A stretch of DNA of 60,000 nucleotides from Phoronis australis (Eukaryota; Phoronida; Phoronidae), in the NCBI GenBank assembly GCA_002633005.1, contig NMRA01000038.1, forward strand, positions 1,184,883 to 1,244,882, given 5' to 3'. Positions 1 to 12,963 of the stretch are shown one piece after another. Made by a program: the position numbers and the translations under genes. The stretch's first letter is position 1, and each line of letters opens with the position of its first letter. The notes under the pieces are model-generated. The model was given only the letters and a program-made list of their open reading frames with translations, did not search any database and was not told where the DNA came from.

Positions 1-808
1 AGTTGTCAAATATACACACCATTGAGAAATCGCCATGAAACTGAAAACTCCGTTCTGATTTTTGTCTTCTAAAAGGTACGTAAGGGTGGTACAGGAAATT
101 GTTGATTAGCAAATCAAACACAAAGGTTTTAGTTACCATCGAACGGTTTGGTATTGCATTTGGAAGTGACCAATGTTGTTTCAAAAGTGTTTAATAAATC
201 CCTAGTTTCTTGTCACATAATACTAAAAATTCCCTTTTCTAATAATGTACTAGTTCATTGTCAACCCAATTGTTGTCAAGTGTGTCCATCCGTTTTTCTT
301 TGTAGGAGAGATCACAATTTCACTTACTCAGAACACTTGTGCAGAAAGGCAAAGGCACTATGAAAGTGGAATGGTTTTAACTGATAGGAACATTTTTTTG
401 AATTGTTTGTTTGATAATGGGAATCGAAAGAAAAATTCTTTACTTTTCACTGGCAAGATCATTGGTAAAATTTAGATCGAAATGAAAAATATATTTACTA
501 TGTAGATTTCACTCATTCTTGGAATGACTTACTTCAACAAATAAAGGTTTTATAAAATGCTGGAAACAAGCTCTAAATTTTGAAGAAAAATCCTGGGATA
601 GCCTGCCTAAAACCCTCAATATAAGAAGAGAATACCTGTGGTAGCCTTTGATTGTCTAGCTTGCTGCAGCCCTCTTTTAATTTTGATAAGTGAAGAACCC
701 TGTACAGTTGCACTATCTGTCTATCATCAGAGGTGACAGATGTCATAGGAGTTGTGGCAAAGTCATCATGACAAGGAAATCAACTGTCTACATGGTAACA
801 CTGTGATA
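1..808. other. Upstream non-coding sequence, nothing recognised
   Basis: AT-rich sequence with only short, low-complexity reading frames that resemble no protein family I know. It belongs to the 5' flank or to an upstream intron of the CMIP gene; the sequence does not decide which. Confidence 0.5.
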
Positions 809-1082
809 TACCATAAAGTCACGGGTTAACGCCCTGGGCGCTTAAATTGGGAAAACTTTTGACAGGGGGTGGGCGATTTACCCAAGCAGTGGGTGATTAA
901 AATGAACAATTGGCCAAAAGTCGGCGTGGGTGATTACCCAAGAGGTGGGCACTGAGGGGAAATTTGCACAAACTAGGGGATGGGTCATTACTCAAGCAGT
1001 GGGCGCTTAAAACCGAAAATTGACCAAAAATCGGGGATGTGCGATTACACGGGCATGGGCACTGACCCGTGAGTTTACGGTA
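809..1082. mobile_element. MITE of about 274 bp, family A, copy 1
   Basis: The ends form an imperfect inverted repeat. The left end starts TACCATAAAGTCACGGGT. The reverse complement of the right end starts TACCGTAAACTCACGGGT. About 21 of the first 26 positions agree. The interior is a run of short G-rich modules of the type GTGGGCGATTACCC repeated with variation. There is no coding capacity, so this is a non-autonomous element. A second copy of the left end lies at 21874-22040. Confidence 0.65.
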
Positions 1083-1170
1083 CTGTAACATACCGGTATT
1101 TACAGAGCTCTTTGTGCCATGGAATGGCATCTTAAGGTGCAGTGACTTGATGAGTAGTGTCCAGGCTATC

Positions 1171-1435
1171 AGTTACCCTAGAATAACTTGCCCTAGAGCA
1201 AGTTGCCCCCTTTCAGTTGCAGCCTATGGTCAACTCCACACAACTTGCTCCCCTATGCCATGTGACACATATGGTTCATATTTGATCGGACACCCCTGTG
1301 TGTCTCACTGAGCAAGCACAAGGCTTGTTACTACTTCTGTCCTTTCTGCAGGTTTACATCCATACAACAACTTGCGTTGGGCAAGTTACCCCTGCCTCGA
1401 TAAGGGGGCAAGTTGTCCCCCGTATATCAAGTTGG
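1171..1435. mobile_element. MITE, family N (TACCCTAG / CAAGTTGCCCC type), copy 1
   Basis: The left part reads TACCCTAGAATAACTTGCCC followed by AGCAAGTTGCCCCCTT. The right part, near 1401-1420, carries the inverse AAGGGGGCAAGTTG. The left end aligns closely with 25948-25988, so the two are copies of one non-autonomous family. No coding capacity is seen. Confidence 0.55.
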
Positions 1436-2279
1436 TCCAGCTCAAATATCCTCCACACTATTAAACTTTCTGACCACTTTTTGTTGGAGTATGTCATAGT
1501 GTGGATGGCACTTTGGAGAGTTTTTCTGAATTATTCAGTTACCACCTCAGAATCTATTGGAGATTGATAAGCGCTGTTTTGCTGCACAAAGCCTTTGGAT
1601 AGAAATTCACCTACTTGGTTACCCTGTTTATTGCTTACTTTCCAAAATCAAGAAAGGCTGTGCAGAGTTCTTAAACACTGCTTGTTTTGTATTTTGTTGT
1701 TATTCTGTGCGCAGTTAGGTTAGTATTCAGAGCCTTATAAGGAGTAGAATACGTAGATAAGATTTGTTGCAACGCATTGTTTTGAACCAACACCAGCACA
1801 TCATATGGAGAGAATGACCTTACCTGCAAAGGTGTTTGCATTATTGAACAGTATCAGTATGGTATCAAAAGTAACAGTTACTTACTGTACTAGTTAAGTT
1901 GAATGTGGAAACCATTTTTGGGTGAAGTTGAGTGATTGTACAGCCGAACAATCAATTTGGGTGAGTGCTTGCGTCTTGCTTACAAGAGACAAATAAAACA
2001 GTATGGAAGTCTGGGTATTTTCCCACCCAAATGTGGCAAGCTCTGAATGTCTGGTACTCAAAGGTTAATTTTAACGACTTTTGTAAATATTATGAGGTAA
2101 AATGGTGTTCACCAAGACACAAGTGATTTCAAGGTGTATGGAATTGATAAATGAAAACTTAGAAATTTTTTTTAAAGCTAACGTGGATATTTAGGGTATA
2201 TAAAGGTGATCACTTTGCGCTCTTGTTGTGACGGCCAGCCTTCATTGGTTGATAAATTGATTGGCGTCATTCCTACATC
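1436..2279. other. Non-coding gap, nothing recognised
   Basis: No exon-like reading frame, RNA gene or clear repeat boundary was seen between the family N element and the following family B MITE. Confidence 0.4.
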
Positions 2280-2516
2280 TACAGAAAATCTCATCAATTT
2301 CGTACTAGAATACCTGCCAAAATAACCCCTCTTTCAGTTTTCAAGGGCCTCTAACATTGTTGTGGATGCACACAATTTCTTTCAACATTGTATGAAGGTA
2401 GCTGTGGTACACAATTTGAACACATGCATTTGGTTCTACATATCTTTGTGCCAAAAATGAGAAAATGACGTTTCACTTGTCCAGCATATTGTGTCAAATT
2501 GGTGAGATTTTACTGT
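2280..2516 (+). mobile_element. MITE of about 240 bp, family B, copy 1
   Basis: It begins TACAGAAAATCTCATCAATT and ends with AAATTGGTGAGATTTTACTGT, which are near inverse complements. The interior matches the copies at 18615-18862 and 42711-42953, including the stretch before the right end with GAGAAAAT. It is non-autonomous and has no coding capacity. Confidence 0.7.
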
Positions 2517-2645
2517 GGTCTTAGTGGGAACTAGTCTTAACTTCATCCGTCCTCCTTTTTGCATGAGAACTGTTACTGTATCTCAGGAATAGTTGATTGT
2601 TTTAAATTGGTGTATGCTATGACTCATTCAGTACGAATATAATAT

Positions 2646-2801
2646 GCAGAAAATTACGAGTCGTTACTGAACTTACTTGAGATAAAGAGCAACTCCGACC
2701 GAATTCACCAGAGGTTAAACAGGTTTGAAAAAGCCAGCAGACGCTGGCGAAAACGTTGTTTTTGTGGCAAGTAAATTCAGTAATGACTTATAATTTTCTG
2801 C
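2646..2801 (+). repeat. Foldback repeat enclosing a hammerhead-like hairpin
   Basis: Arms of about 36 nt at 2646-2681 and 2766-2801 are inverted copies with roughly 30 of 36 matches; the shared core is GCAGAAAATTA plus TTACTGAA. Between them is a 6-bp hairpin, GCCAGC (2733-2738) with GCTGGC (2743-2748), followed directly by GAAAACG. This layout resembles stem II plus the GAAA box of the hammerhead motifs carried by Penelope-like elements. The expected CUGANGA box is degenerate here (TTGAAAA). Association with a Penelope-like remnant is an inference. Confidence 0.5.
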
Positions 2802-3767
2802 CTAGTTTATTGTTTTGGTGAGGAAAAAGTACCATGTTACTTATTATTTTTGTTCTGAACATTTTAGCCTTACTAAATCATAATGCGCTCTTTGCAGGCA
2901 CTTTCTACAGTTATAGTGGAACAAGGGTTGCAGTCTTTCAATGAAATTTGGTTTGTGGCAACAAAGCAAGAACTCCGAATATAAATCAAAATTGGCTTAG
3001 TATTATGACGAACAAAAAGTGGCCATTAATTAATGCTCTGGTGTTCCATTTCACTAAGGTGAAGCTGTTGTCTGTTACGGTCACAGATGAAGAATTAATT
3101 CGATTCCAGTGCCTTGTTGAAGTGGTTCTTAAGTATTATTATGGTACGGCATCATTGCATTTTATGTTTTGTTTCTCTGCTTCTTGAACCGAACATTTCA
3201 TGTAAGTAGGTGAATCCATATCTGAACCACTCGCACTAACGACAAGACAATATTGATGATGATCTTAAAGTTATCCTTTACACAGCCTTTATAATAGTAA
3301 CCTTGGCAACAGCAAAAGGAAGGTGAATAATGTGTTTTCTATTACACGCTCCCTCGTCACGACATCCCTTTGCTATGTGTAGGTCGTGAACTGTTAATGT
3401 GAAAGTAAGCTTTTAACAAAGGTTCCTTAAGCATAAAAATGCATAAAATTACACTGATAGTTGTTTTTACTAACCCACAACCGGGGCTTCATGTAGATGG
3501 TATGCAAAAGCCACCTTGATGTTTTGATGAGATTGATAATCAATGGCTGAACATTATCCACCTTATTTATGTTTGCGTTACTTTGCGTTTTGTCAAATTT
3601 TAAGATGGTGTCATACAGGTGGATAATAAAGATATACTAAGGTGGTTCATGTTTTTGTTGATATATTATCCCAATTCTTATGATACAGGAAAAACTTCTG
3701 TGCTGCGACCTACAAAGAGAAGTCACATTTTTTAAATTCTATCATTTCCTGCCCAACATCTGCAGCT
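2802..3767. other. Non-coding gap, nothing recognised
   Basis: AT-rich sequence with no exon, RNA gene or repeat boundary that I can support. Confidence 0.4.
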
Positions 3768-4330
3768 GTATCTCTCAAACCCTTTGCAGGGTATTAGTGA
3801 AATTCAGCAAGGGTATTCATATGAATGACAATAGATGACTGTAACTTTCAGACAGATCTGACTTAGCTGTTTCCCCTAGTAAGCAATTTTATTTCATACA
3901 TTTGCGTCTTTATCTTGAGTTTCTTGATGTTTTTTTCACGAAATTTAGCTAATAGCATTCTGTTAAGGAGACAATGACGGCGTGCCAAGTTTGGATGGAT
4001 TTAACATATTCTGACACACCTAGTGGCCACTTTTATTATTCCCGACTCAAGGTTTTGGCATCTGCCTTTCTGTGAAAATTGGCAGATGTGTTTTTATTGA
4101 GAAGAACGTGCCTGGCGTTGATCTTGGGATGGGTCTAACTACTGTGGCGGCTCCTAGTGGTATGTTAACATTTGTCTCAATATCTCTTAAACCCCTTTGT
4201 GAAATTTGCCAAATGTATTTCTATGAGAATGATGAGATAATGACTTTCAAACAGATCTGACTACCACTGTGCCCCCATATGGCAATGGGATTCTATTTGG
4301 ATGATGATGCCCTTCAATTTTCCGATTTAT
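3768..4330 (+). repeat. Tandem repeat family C, about 140-bp units, locus 1
   Basis: Degenerate units recur about every 125-140 bp. Each has a phrase of the type TATCTCTCAAACCCTTTGC, then GTGAAATTYGGCA, then a CTAGTGGCC or CTAGTGGTA phrase. Starts are near 3768, 3908, 4045 and 4171. The same units occur at 38867-39780. A chance reading frame runs across 4072-4260 but has no domain. Confidence 0.6.
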
Positions 4331-4357
4331 TCGACATATTTTGCACCACCTATTGGC

Positions 4358-4358
<1 letters not shown>

Positions 4359-4406
<48 letters not shown>

Positions 4407-4407
4407 T
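4359..4407. repeat. (ATT)n microsatellite
   Basis: About 16 uninterrupted ATT triplets. On the minus strand this makes a spurious poly-isoleucine reading frame, which is not a gene. Confidence 0.95.
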
Positions 4408-7400
4408 TTAAGTCTGTAAGGGTTGCGGATGGTATCATTCAAACGTGTCGGAGATCACTCTGTAGAAACTTTCTTATTAAAAGGATATTAAACCTAGTTC
4501 AGACAAAATCTGCTGAATAGCAAGCGTGACTAACAATTAGGGCAAGTCTGCGGACAACTAGGGAGTGGCCATGTGTTATCAAAGCTCCGAATCCATTTTG
4601 TTTTGCGGGGAGAAGTGATTTCTGGCTGAACATTGCTCACATCTTCCGTCGGAAGTACCGATTAGATAATAGATGTTAGAAACTTCTGTAGTTTTGAACC
4701 TGTATATCCTGTCCACAGTGCCTTTATAAACCTCAGCAAAGATTGCTTGGTTGACGCCTTCAAAACAAAGACATTGAGGTACTAAGGTAATTCTAAGAAT
4801 GGTCTTCAGATCATTGACCTGGTGATTGAACTTCAACCGAGAGTAAACAAGAATGCCGCTGCTATTTCACGCACTTACTCACGTAGTCAGAATTCGGTGT
4901 TCTCCACAGTCTGTTTTGACTCGTCACTAGGTCAAGTTTGAAGTTTGCTATGACCAGTTTGGCAAACTTTAGGCAGGTATGAAAACAAGTTTAAGTATTG
5001 GACGATTACGGTAGTCATTTCTTGAGAAAAGTAGGACATTTTGGACTTCGCATTTATTCCAAGGCATAATGCACAAGCTCCTTCATGTCAGTATGGAAAT
5101 GGACTTTCAGACGTGTACATGAATTTTCCAGTAATTCCAGTTGGGTTATAATTTTATGTTATGCAGTACCAAGGAGATATTCAAACAATGATTTAACACC
5201 TCTCATCTGTCTTCCAAAATCATGCTAAACACTTGCGTGTTGGACAATTGATCTGTCTCCTTTGATTTGCCCTAAACGGCAGCCGGCCCGAAAAGGCTGC
5301 ATTCGAAGTGGAATTTGCCCTCTAATTCCTTATCTCTGTGATTTCTTGGTTGAATTTATTAGAAACGCAACATAGCGACGATGTGAATATGCAGTAGATT
5401 GAAAATTCCCAAATATTTTCAGTAATGAGTGGTATTTTCCCATAGTTACATCGTAATTTGCCAAAAGCGTAGGACTCGCTTATCTGCTTAGCTGACTTTA
5501 AAAGGAGTTTTCAAATTTCCCTCCAACTTTTTGAGGGTTCTCGAGGGTTACAGCACCAGTGGATGAATGAAAACCAAAGTGCAGCGAAATATGTAACTAT
5601 AATCAAAAACAAACTTGTAATACAATGGCAGTCGAAGCAGCCGTCTCAACATCGGTCGCACATTCAGATGTGCCACAACAATAACAAACTAACTAATAAT
5701 TGGCGTTGACCATTTTTTGTTTCAGAGAACGGTCAATTTAGGCATCTGTTAATAGGCTAAAACCGGGTTTGGTATCCTGTCAACTCCTTTTCCTTGTAAG
5801 ACACCTGATAGGACACCTTTGAGAACGCTCGGCTGATGTATCTCCTGCTTCAGATGTCCTGTCTGCCTTCCTATGAAATTTCACGTTTGAAGGCTGTATA
5901 AGATGGTTGCAGATGAGCGAAGAATCTTGCACTTGAGGACTGATGACCTCTAGTAACCTTTAACCTTCACCAGTAATTGCATGTTAATGATGATTTTGTT
6001 GCCCATACTTTTTGAGCATGATTGCCATACCACAGCTCCAGTACATAAACACTGGTAAAAATAGCTACAAGGATCCATGCTTAGCATGTCAACTGACCAA
6101 ATGCCACCTGGCAGAATTCCCAGGTCATCAAATGGAGAGTGAGGTCGCCAAAACAATAAACTTGGGGTTTTAAAAGTCCCGGCCCCTGCATTCGAGGCGT
6201 AATTGGCAAGAGCCGAAAATGAAATAAAGGAGATAACTGAAATGAAAAACAGCTGCATCTATCAAATGTCCGCTGTTTGCCCGTACGGAGTTTTTTGTTG
6301 AATAGAAAATGGGAGTGTTTCGTGTACTAGCAACCAATTTCTACTTCTCGAACCCAATATTCCTTACTAGCTCATCTGAAGTACTGAAGCAGATAATCAC
6401 CAACCGTTGCCTGTTCATGACCCATAAATGAGTCCTTTTGATTTTTACTGAAAGATTCCAACTTCCATCTGCTCTTGTGGTATTTCAAGTGAGTGCTCGA
6501 ATGGTGCATGGTCACCCATACCTGGTTGCCAAACAAAATCTGAGGCCGCATTGTCCAAATCCAGCCCTTAACCGATTGCAAAAGATGTTTCCATCTCCAT
6601 TTTAGACGTGTTTTGGGTTTGTGTCCTGGTGCTGAGCTTGGTTGTATGTGGGACTTCTGTCGCTTGAAATTAAGACTAGTATGCTGACATGTTCCTCGCT
6701 TCCAAGAAAATTCCTCCTGTGTGTTTCAATTCACAGATATGCACACATGCTTGACCTTCACTTTCCTTAGTATGTACATGCCTTTCAATCTCTTTTTGTC
6801 TGTTTATAGTACTTTTTGTTTAATTTGAATACTTGTCAATATCTACCATTTTATAACATATACGTCAGGTTTCACTCATGTGATATTTGAAAAATTTGCT
6901 CTTTGGTTTTACTCAATTTTTCTCAAACTGGCAAATATGTCTAATTTTGGATATTGGCACAGCTTCACATATGGCTGCATTGACCTATCGGTAAATACAC
7001 TTGTGTACAGTAAATTTAAAATGGTTCATAGACTTCCCAACTTTAAAAAAATGTTTCACTGAACCTTTTACTATGATCACAGAATTATTCCGGTCAAGTG
7101 GAATTTGTTAAAGAGGTCTAATCTTCCCTGCAACAATCACTTATGTAGTCAACCATGCCGTGATGCTAAGTGTGTGTCAACTGATGTGTCTCAGTTACCA
7201 GTTCTAGAACATCTTCGGTCAAGCTAGTTCTCTGTTATTTTCGGAGTCCATGACTTGAAACAAAAGTGAAATAGCTTGGCATGGGATCAAAATTGCCCTG
7301 GTTTTCCGCGGACAACACAAATTCCTTTGTCGGCTTCTTTTTTCATTTTATATCAGTGCCTGTGATTAACTGTGACATGAACATTCATTTCGAGCAGATC

Positions 7401-8862
7401 ATCATACTCAGTTGCAGTATTAAATGAGATTGTGCTGCACAAGTGCCACCTTCAGTGTTCTGTTGCAGCTCAACATGAGCAGAATGATGTCATATGCCAA
7501 CTCTATGAGTTTGTTGTAGTTCAAAGGTAATTGGGGTTGCAAGTTGTCTTAAGCACATATTTACCTGTGTTATTACTCTATGTGCTTGAATAGAAATGCA
7601 TAGCAGCACAGAAAAATGACTGATGACAACTTACCGTACTTACATAGATGACAATTTTTATTTACACTTGAAAGCCCAAACATGTGTGGGGCAGGGTATT
7701 CAAATGTTTCAAGGTCCTTTCAAACGTGTTGTGCTGACAAACTGGTTGTAAGCGAATCGCACTAAAAAATGTCACAGAGAACATCAACTGACAACTATAC
7801 TGAGAGAACAGTCGAATGTTTCTACTCTTTAAGTGAAGATTTCTTCCAGCAAGTGCTTGGCAAGAGTGGAAGCCTACGGAATGCACGGCAGGTCTCGGTT
7901 CCTTTGGGTCACTAAAATTTGATTGCCTTGAAATAACTGCAGCGTGTTTCAGAAGTTTGTTATGTAGTATGTCCACGTGCCATGTATTCCATCAAAATTA
8001 TTTTCTTTATGAAGCAGCATGGTCATCGTATTGATTTTGAATCGTATTACAATAACCGTTGATTAATGCAGGAACTTTCACGGGGGATACGTTTTCCCTG
8101 TGGAAAATGTACTGTGGCATGCTTCATATCTCTCAACAGTTTGAAGTAATCTAAAAATGTTACCGAGTCATGGAATTATTATTTAAGATGTGCATGTTTT
8201 TGTGGAATGGGTTTTATGTCACTTCATTTTTTCTCTCAAGGGGTAGTGATTTTTCGACTTTTCTCATTGTTACCTAAAACAGTTTAATATGGTACTTTTA
8301 TGGTGCATTAGATGTGAAATTTTTAACTGGAAGGTTGATAGATTGTCTGTTTACATGGCAGATCAGATGTTTCAAACAAGGTGAGGGGTCTTACCTCCCA
8401 TCTTCACTTTGGAAGGAATTATGTGAACAGCATGAAGGTGCAGAGCCTAGCCACGAATCATGTCACTCGGGGATGTAGGGTTCTCATGCCTTCTCATGTC
8501 TGCTGTCTGATTTGGAGTCAGTCAGATGTAGATGGCAGATCAGAAATTTGATGAGTGTTCCTATGGGATACGTAGCATGTGAACAATGTATTCTTGGTGC
8601 TGTAGACATTGATCCTTACTATTGCCACTAATGTAGTACGTAGGATGAATAGCAGAAAGCACCTGCAATCAAAATCCAGAGTGTTGTGGAATCGTCAAGA
8701 TATGGCGATTTTATCGAAAGTATAACATGTTTTGACATTTACTGAATCTTCAAAATGTTCAGTTTTATGGGCATGTCAGTGAGTGTCTTGCCAACAAGTA
8801 AATTATTTTTATTCTTTAAAGTTAGGACTGTGAAGAGCTCGTATGGAGTTTGCTGAAGTCAG
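4408..8862. other. Long non-coding stretch
   Basis: No exon, RNA gene or bounded repeat could be supported in this 4.4 kb. The longest minus-strand frames (5950-6258 and 7662-7976, about 100 codons) have no recognisable domain and no splice-site context, so they are treated as chance. Confidence 0.4.
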
Positions 8863-9140
8863 GGGTCTGTTTCATGAAACTGACTTGAAGATTTAAGACA
8901 GAAATTTGGTCTCGCCCTTCTACATCACATTTGCTGAAAAAAGGTGTTGCCAAGTAATCTTGCAGTCTAAAGTAATTTATAGAAATAACCTCAGTAACTA
9001 TCGGTTACATGTATATTTTCAGAGACTTCAGACTTTTTTGTGCAAGTGAGCTTTAATTGTTTTTTTTCAGATACAGTTTTGTAGAGCATAAGACCAAATT
9101 TTTGACTTAAGTCTTGAGTTGCTTTTCATGAAACTGACTC
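8863..9140. mobile_element. MITE of about 280 bp, family D
   Basis: The left end contains GTTTCATGAAACTGACTTG and then AATTTGGTCT. The right end contains AGACCAAATTTTTGACTT and then TTTTCATGAAACTGACTC. These form an imperfect terminal inverted repeat of about 45 bp. There is no coding capacity. Confidence 0.65.
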
Positions 9141-9207
9141 ATGATTGTGAAGAGCTTGTGTAACTTCGCAATTCCTTGATAACCCAGCATGCTAATGCAG
9201 GCTTGTG

Positions 9208-9311
9208 TTCAGTAACGCTAGGAAAATTCACGTGTTCTCATTTAAAATTCATGGCAAAATCTCTCATAATCTCCTGAAGTCTTGCTTTTTTGCGAGGTCT
9301 TAGTTACTGAA
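9208..9311. mobile_element. Short MITE of about 104 bp, family E, copy 1
   Basis: The terminal inverted repeat is TTCAGTAAC at the left and GTTACTGAA at the right. The interior includes CACGTGTTCTCATTTAAAAT, shared almost exactly with 48301-48428. Confidence 0.65.
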
Positions 9312-10615
9312 TGGAAGGCTGTTCTCATGTTCGTCCATCGTTCCAGTTGACTGAATTCTGTTGTAGGACAATAGGGATGCCATGACCATGGAGGAGTTAA
9401 TTAGTGTGTGTCACTGTCCGGCCTGGGAATAGAAATAATGTAATTATAGAATCCAGTACAATCTCTTGTATATAACATCATCGTATGCTTTTCATTGGGC
9501 AATGAATATATACCACCCTTGTACAGCACTATGAAACATCAGTTCAGCCAGTACCGAATTTGATGGTTTTTGGTATGTCGCTTGGAGCAACCATTTTAGT
9601 AAAAATTGCTGACAATTCCAATCCAGTCCTGTGGGTTATGTATAGTGACCTGAGTAACTCACTTGGAAATGTGCTGATCACAACTGGGGTATTGTGTGCT
9701 GAGACCTGACAACAATTGATCACTTAAATTGTTTTCCCACTGTGATGGGTCGCTTAAATTGCTTTCCCACTGACTCTTTAACTCTCCAACTGCCTGGCAT
9801 AACAACCATTTTCTTTAGTGACCCCAGGAGGCTTAACTTCTGTGGGAACAGGTCATTTACTCTGGAACTAAATTTACTGCGGTATAAAAGTTACTTCTCT
9901 TCAGAGCATGGGATTAGCGATTGGCGTAAAATTTTACAGCAGCGTAACTCTGTCAGAAAGCTTAATCCACTGTGGCTACCGCAGTAAAATTTTTTCATCT
10001 GTTTCACGAGAGTTCGCATGTGCGTGATCAGTTTTGTATCATTTACATCAGTCTCAAACTTGTGTTTTTCTCTGCTTTTCATTGGTTTCTTCTCTCAACG
10101 AGATTTGCACTCGTTAAAAGACGCCAACTGCAAGGGCAATATAGAACTATATTTTGGTGTCGCCTTTTTCCGGGTTTTGTTTCAAATGGCCGACACATTA
10201 TAACATCTGTGGTCTTAATCCATTTGACCTCAGATATTTTTTTTGCAATGGCTGTTGGATGTTCATGGGAGGGTTTGCGATATAATACTGTTGCTTATCT
10301 AGAGTCTTGCACCACTTACTTGCTCTAGTTTGACATGTGGGAAACTTGAGATATTGTTTGTACAGAGACATCATGTAATTTGAAGGACATAAAAGAAGCC
10401 TTCATAAAAGTCTGACGTCATGAATTTCTATAAGTCTTCACTTAAACTGCTTTCCAATTGCTTTGTTATTGTGATGTATGTCTTTCAAATCGTCACAGGA
10501 TGACTTGTCTGTGAATGAGTGTTGTTTCTGAGTAGAGATCCAAGGGATATTATATTTTATATATTCTTTTGATTGATATGTCTTGTATTCTTTACTAGTC
10601 TCCTGGGCTGTGATT
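9312..10615. other. Non-coding gap, nothing recognised
   Basis: Several overlapping 60-118-codon frames on both strands between 9742 and 10328 show no domain or splice context. No RNA gene or repeat boundary was identified. Confidence 0.4.
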
Positions 10616-11450
10616 CCCTGTTCACACAAACTGACTTAAACACTAATATTTTCGCTGGCACATTCGCTTGTAGCAAAAACGCTTCTTGTGTGAACGGTTT
10701 TAAATTTGCACTTCTGCAGGCACTCTGCTGGAGGTTTGAGTTACCCCAAAACTATTGCCGTTTTCACTAGCACTTTCTTTGCCTCACGGCTTACGGCAAC
10801 GGATATTTATGCACAGGTGTTAAAGGCCTTTTTTATCGTCGCGTTGGCAGAGAGTGAGAATGTTTTGCCGTCAACTTTTTCTGAAAGTGATTCAGGCGCT
10901 GAGGAAAAACTAACCGCTGGCAAAATGACCCCTTCTCGGAGAACTCGCCTGCTAGCTTTTTCAGCACTCGTGTGAACCTGGTATGATAGGCAGAAACCCT
11001 AACAATGTTTCAGCAGCAAAAACACTGACATTACGGCCAGACGGACTTGTGTTTGTGTGAAGCTGTAATGCGATGCAAAAATGCTATCAGTTTTTCAGTT
11101 GCAAAAAAGTTGCTGTTTTGACGTGCTGTATCTGCAGGAGGAATTTTCGCCAGCAGGTAATTTGTTTCCTCAGGCCACCCAAATGGCTTATGAAGGGAAA
11201 CTTGATGTTAAAACGCCTTTACTCACTGTAGTAAAGTGATTAACACAATGCAGCATTGCAACGATAAACCATAACATCTGTCCTGCGTGCATGGGTGTGC
11301 TTTGAAGCAGTTTTGCTTCTGAAGTACTAACAGAATGCCAGCAGTTTTGGAGTAACTCGTACCGCCCTCAAAGTGCCTGTATTAGTGACAAAATTGTAGT
11401 CATTTCATTCGTGCTACTAGCGAATGGCAAAACTGAGCATGTGAACAGGG
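10616..11450. mobile_element. Candidate non-autonomous DNA element of about 835 bp, family F
   Basis: The left end starts CCCTGTTCACA. The reverse complement of the right end also starts CCCTGTTCACA. A second shared block follows inside both ends: ATTCGCTTGTAGCA at the left and ATTCGCTAGTAGCA, inverted, at the right. No transposase was seen, and I could not define a target-site duplication. Confidence 0.55.
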
Positions 11451-11966
11451 CATTAATTTGCATGTTGGTATTTTTTTATCACCATGGCAAACTCGCATCC
11501 CCGCACTTAAAGTTCACGGTCTCAGTGTGTGTGAAGATCTGGTTAACCCCTATTGATTTATCATAAGTGTATACAGTCTAGGTCTGAAGTCATGAGAAGT
11601 CAGTCTGCTAAGAGTGCCTATCTACAGGAAGGAAGGGCCTGTTAGAAGAAAGTTTCGTGCAGTCATGCTTAGCTGAGGCTTGCTCCTGGTTATTGTCTGT
11701 ACAACTGTGCCCATAAAGATGTTCTGGACCTGAAATACTGCTATATGATGTCTTGAATAGAGTTCCTTGAATTGTGGAATTGCATTTGTGTATTTATTTC
11801 AGAATGTTTTTTTTCATAATTCGATTAATGATTGCACACTTTTTTACCACTTCTATAAATTAAATGTCTATCGGTTATATTCAGAACAGTGGTACTTCCA
11901 GATTGTTTTCGGTTATACCAAAAATGAGTTGGTGCATAGTTGAATATAATTGACTATAAAGAACTG

Positions 11967-12125
11967 TCCACACATAGACCAGCGCTAGAACAAGTTACGC
12001 CTGCAACGAGTTGTCGCTTCGTCTGGGGCCTGTGTGGACACTCTTTAACCGCACTTGTAACAAGCTCTCCAATTTCAGACAAGAATAATTGCTTCATTTC
12101 TTCTTTTTTCAAGGGGTTCTATCTG
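11967..12125. repeat. Repeat fragments related to families N and B
   Basis: At 11967-12041 a short inverted pair GTCCACACA / TGTGTGGAC brackets sequence with CTAGAACAAGTTACGCC, resembling family N. From about 12058 the sequence (CTCTCCAATTTCAGACAAGAATAATT) resembles the left end of family B, whose right end appears separately at 12540-12670. This suggests one family B copy interrupted by later sequence. Confidence 0.35.
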
Positions 12126-12539
12126 TCCGTTGGTAAAAAGGCAGGTGGCCTTGGTAATTTCTGCGTTACACCAGGTGTGCTTAGGCCACACAGTTGGCCC
12201 ATTGCTCTAATCACCTTTTTAATTTAAGACTCAAGGGGATCCCTCAGCATGGGGTTCATCGGAAGTAAAATCTTCTAATCTTCTTGTTTTTCTCGGGAAA
12301 TTAGAATGGCTATTGAACCTGCACAATCTGGCGATTTCTACCATGCAAGTTATATATCCATCGTGCAGAAGATTGTGAAGACCCTGATAAGGAGGGCAAA
12401 TTTCCTCTAAATGTTCTGAGTTTCCTAGACACATTTAGGGCAGATTGTACAGGCCGCATGTCCTGTGACGTTTCGGCGCCGAGCAAAGTTGCAGTTCCAA
12501 GTAATTACAAATAACCTTGGATCACCTGCCTGTCTGTTG

Positions 12540-12670
12540 GTAGTCACGGTACTGAACTTAGATTTGACAAAGCAACATTTTGCACTATGCATCATTTATG
12601 AAAAAAGTGAGAAAATAAAATTTCACCTGTCTTCCATGTTGTGTCCTAAATTTTTGAGATTTTATTGTAT
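12540..12670 (+). mobile_element. MITE family B, right-end fragment
   Basis: It contains GAGAAAATAAAATTTCACCTG, then CCATGTTGTGTCCTAAAT, then GAGATTTTATTGTA, matching the right half of the copy at 18615-18862. The left half is absent here but may be the block near 12058. Confidence 0.6.
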
Positions 12671-12963
12671 TTAGCCCACCCTAGTTAACAATAAACCCGT
12701 CTTAAAGTAGCATAGCACCTATCACATTGTACGGTATTTACCATACCCACAATATAATAGTTGTCGATCACTTGTCCTGTTAACTTCATAGGGAAATACC
12801 CAGGTTTCAAAACCCTGCTCGCCAGCTGTGCGAATGAGCCAGAAAATCTACTCGCTCAGCCCGAAATTCAGTTGCCCGGCCGTTTACGTCTGCCAACACA
12901 AACTTGCTGCCAGGGTCAATAAAAGTCATCGTTTTATGCGTTGATGTCACCATCTATTAGGGC

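Noticed and set aside
4247-4438. Minus-strand poly-isoleucine protein
   Set aside because: Produced entirely by the ATT microsatellite.
7662-7976. 104-codon minus-strand frame
   Set aside because: No domain, no splice sites in phase and no similarity to any neighbouring feature.
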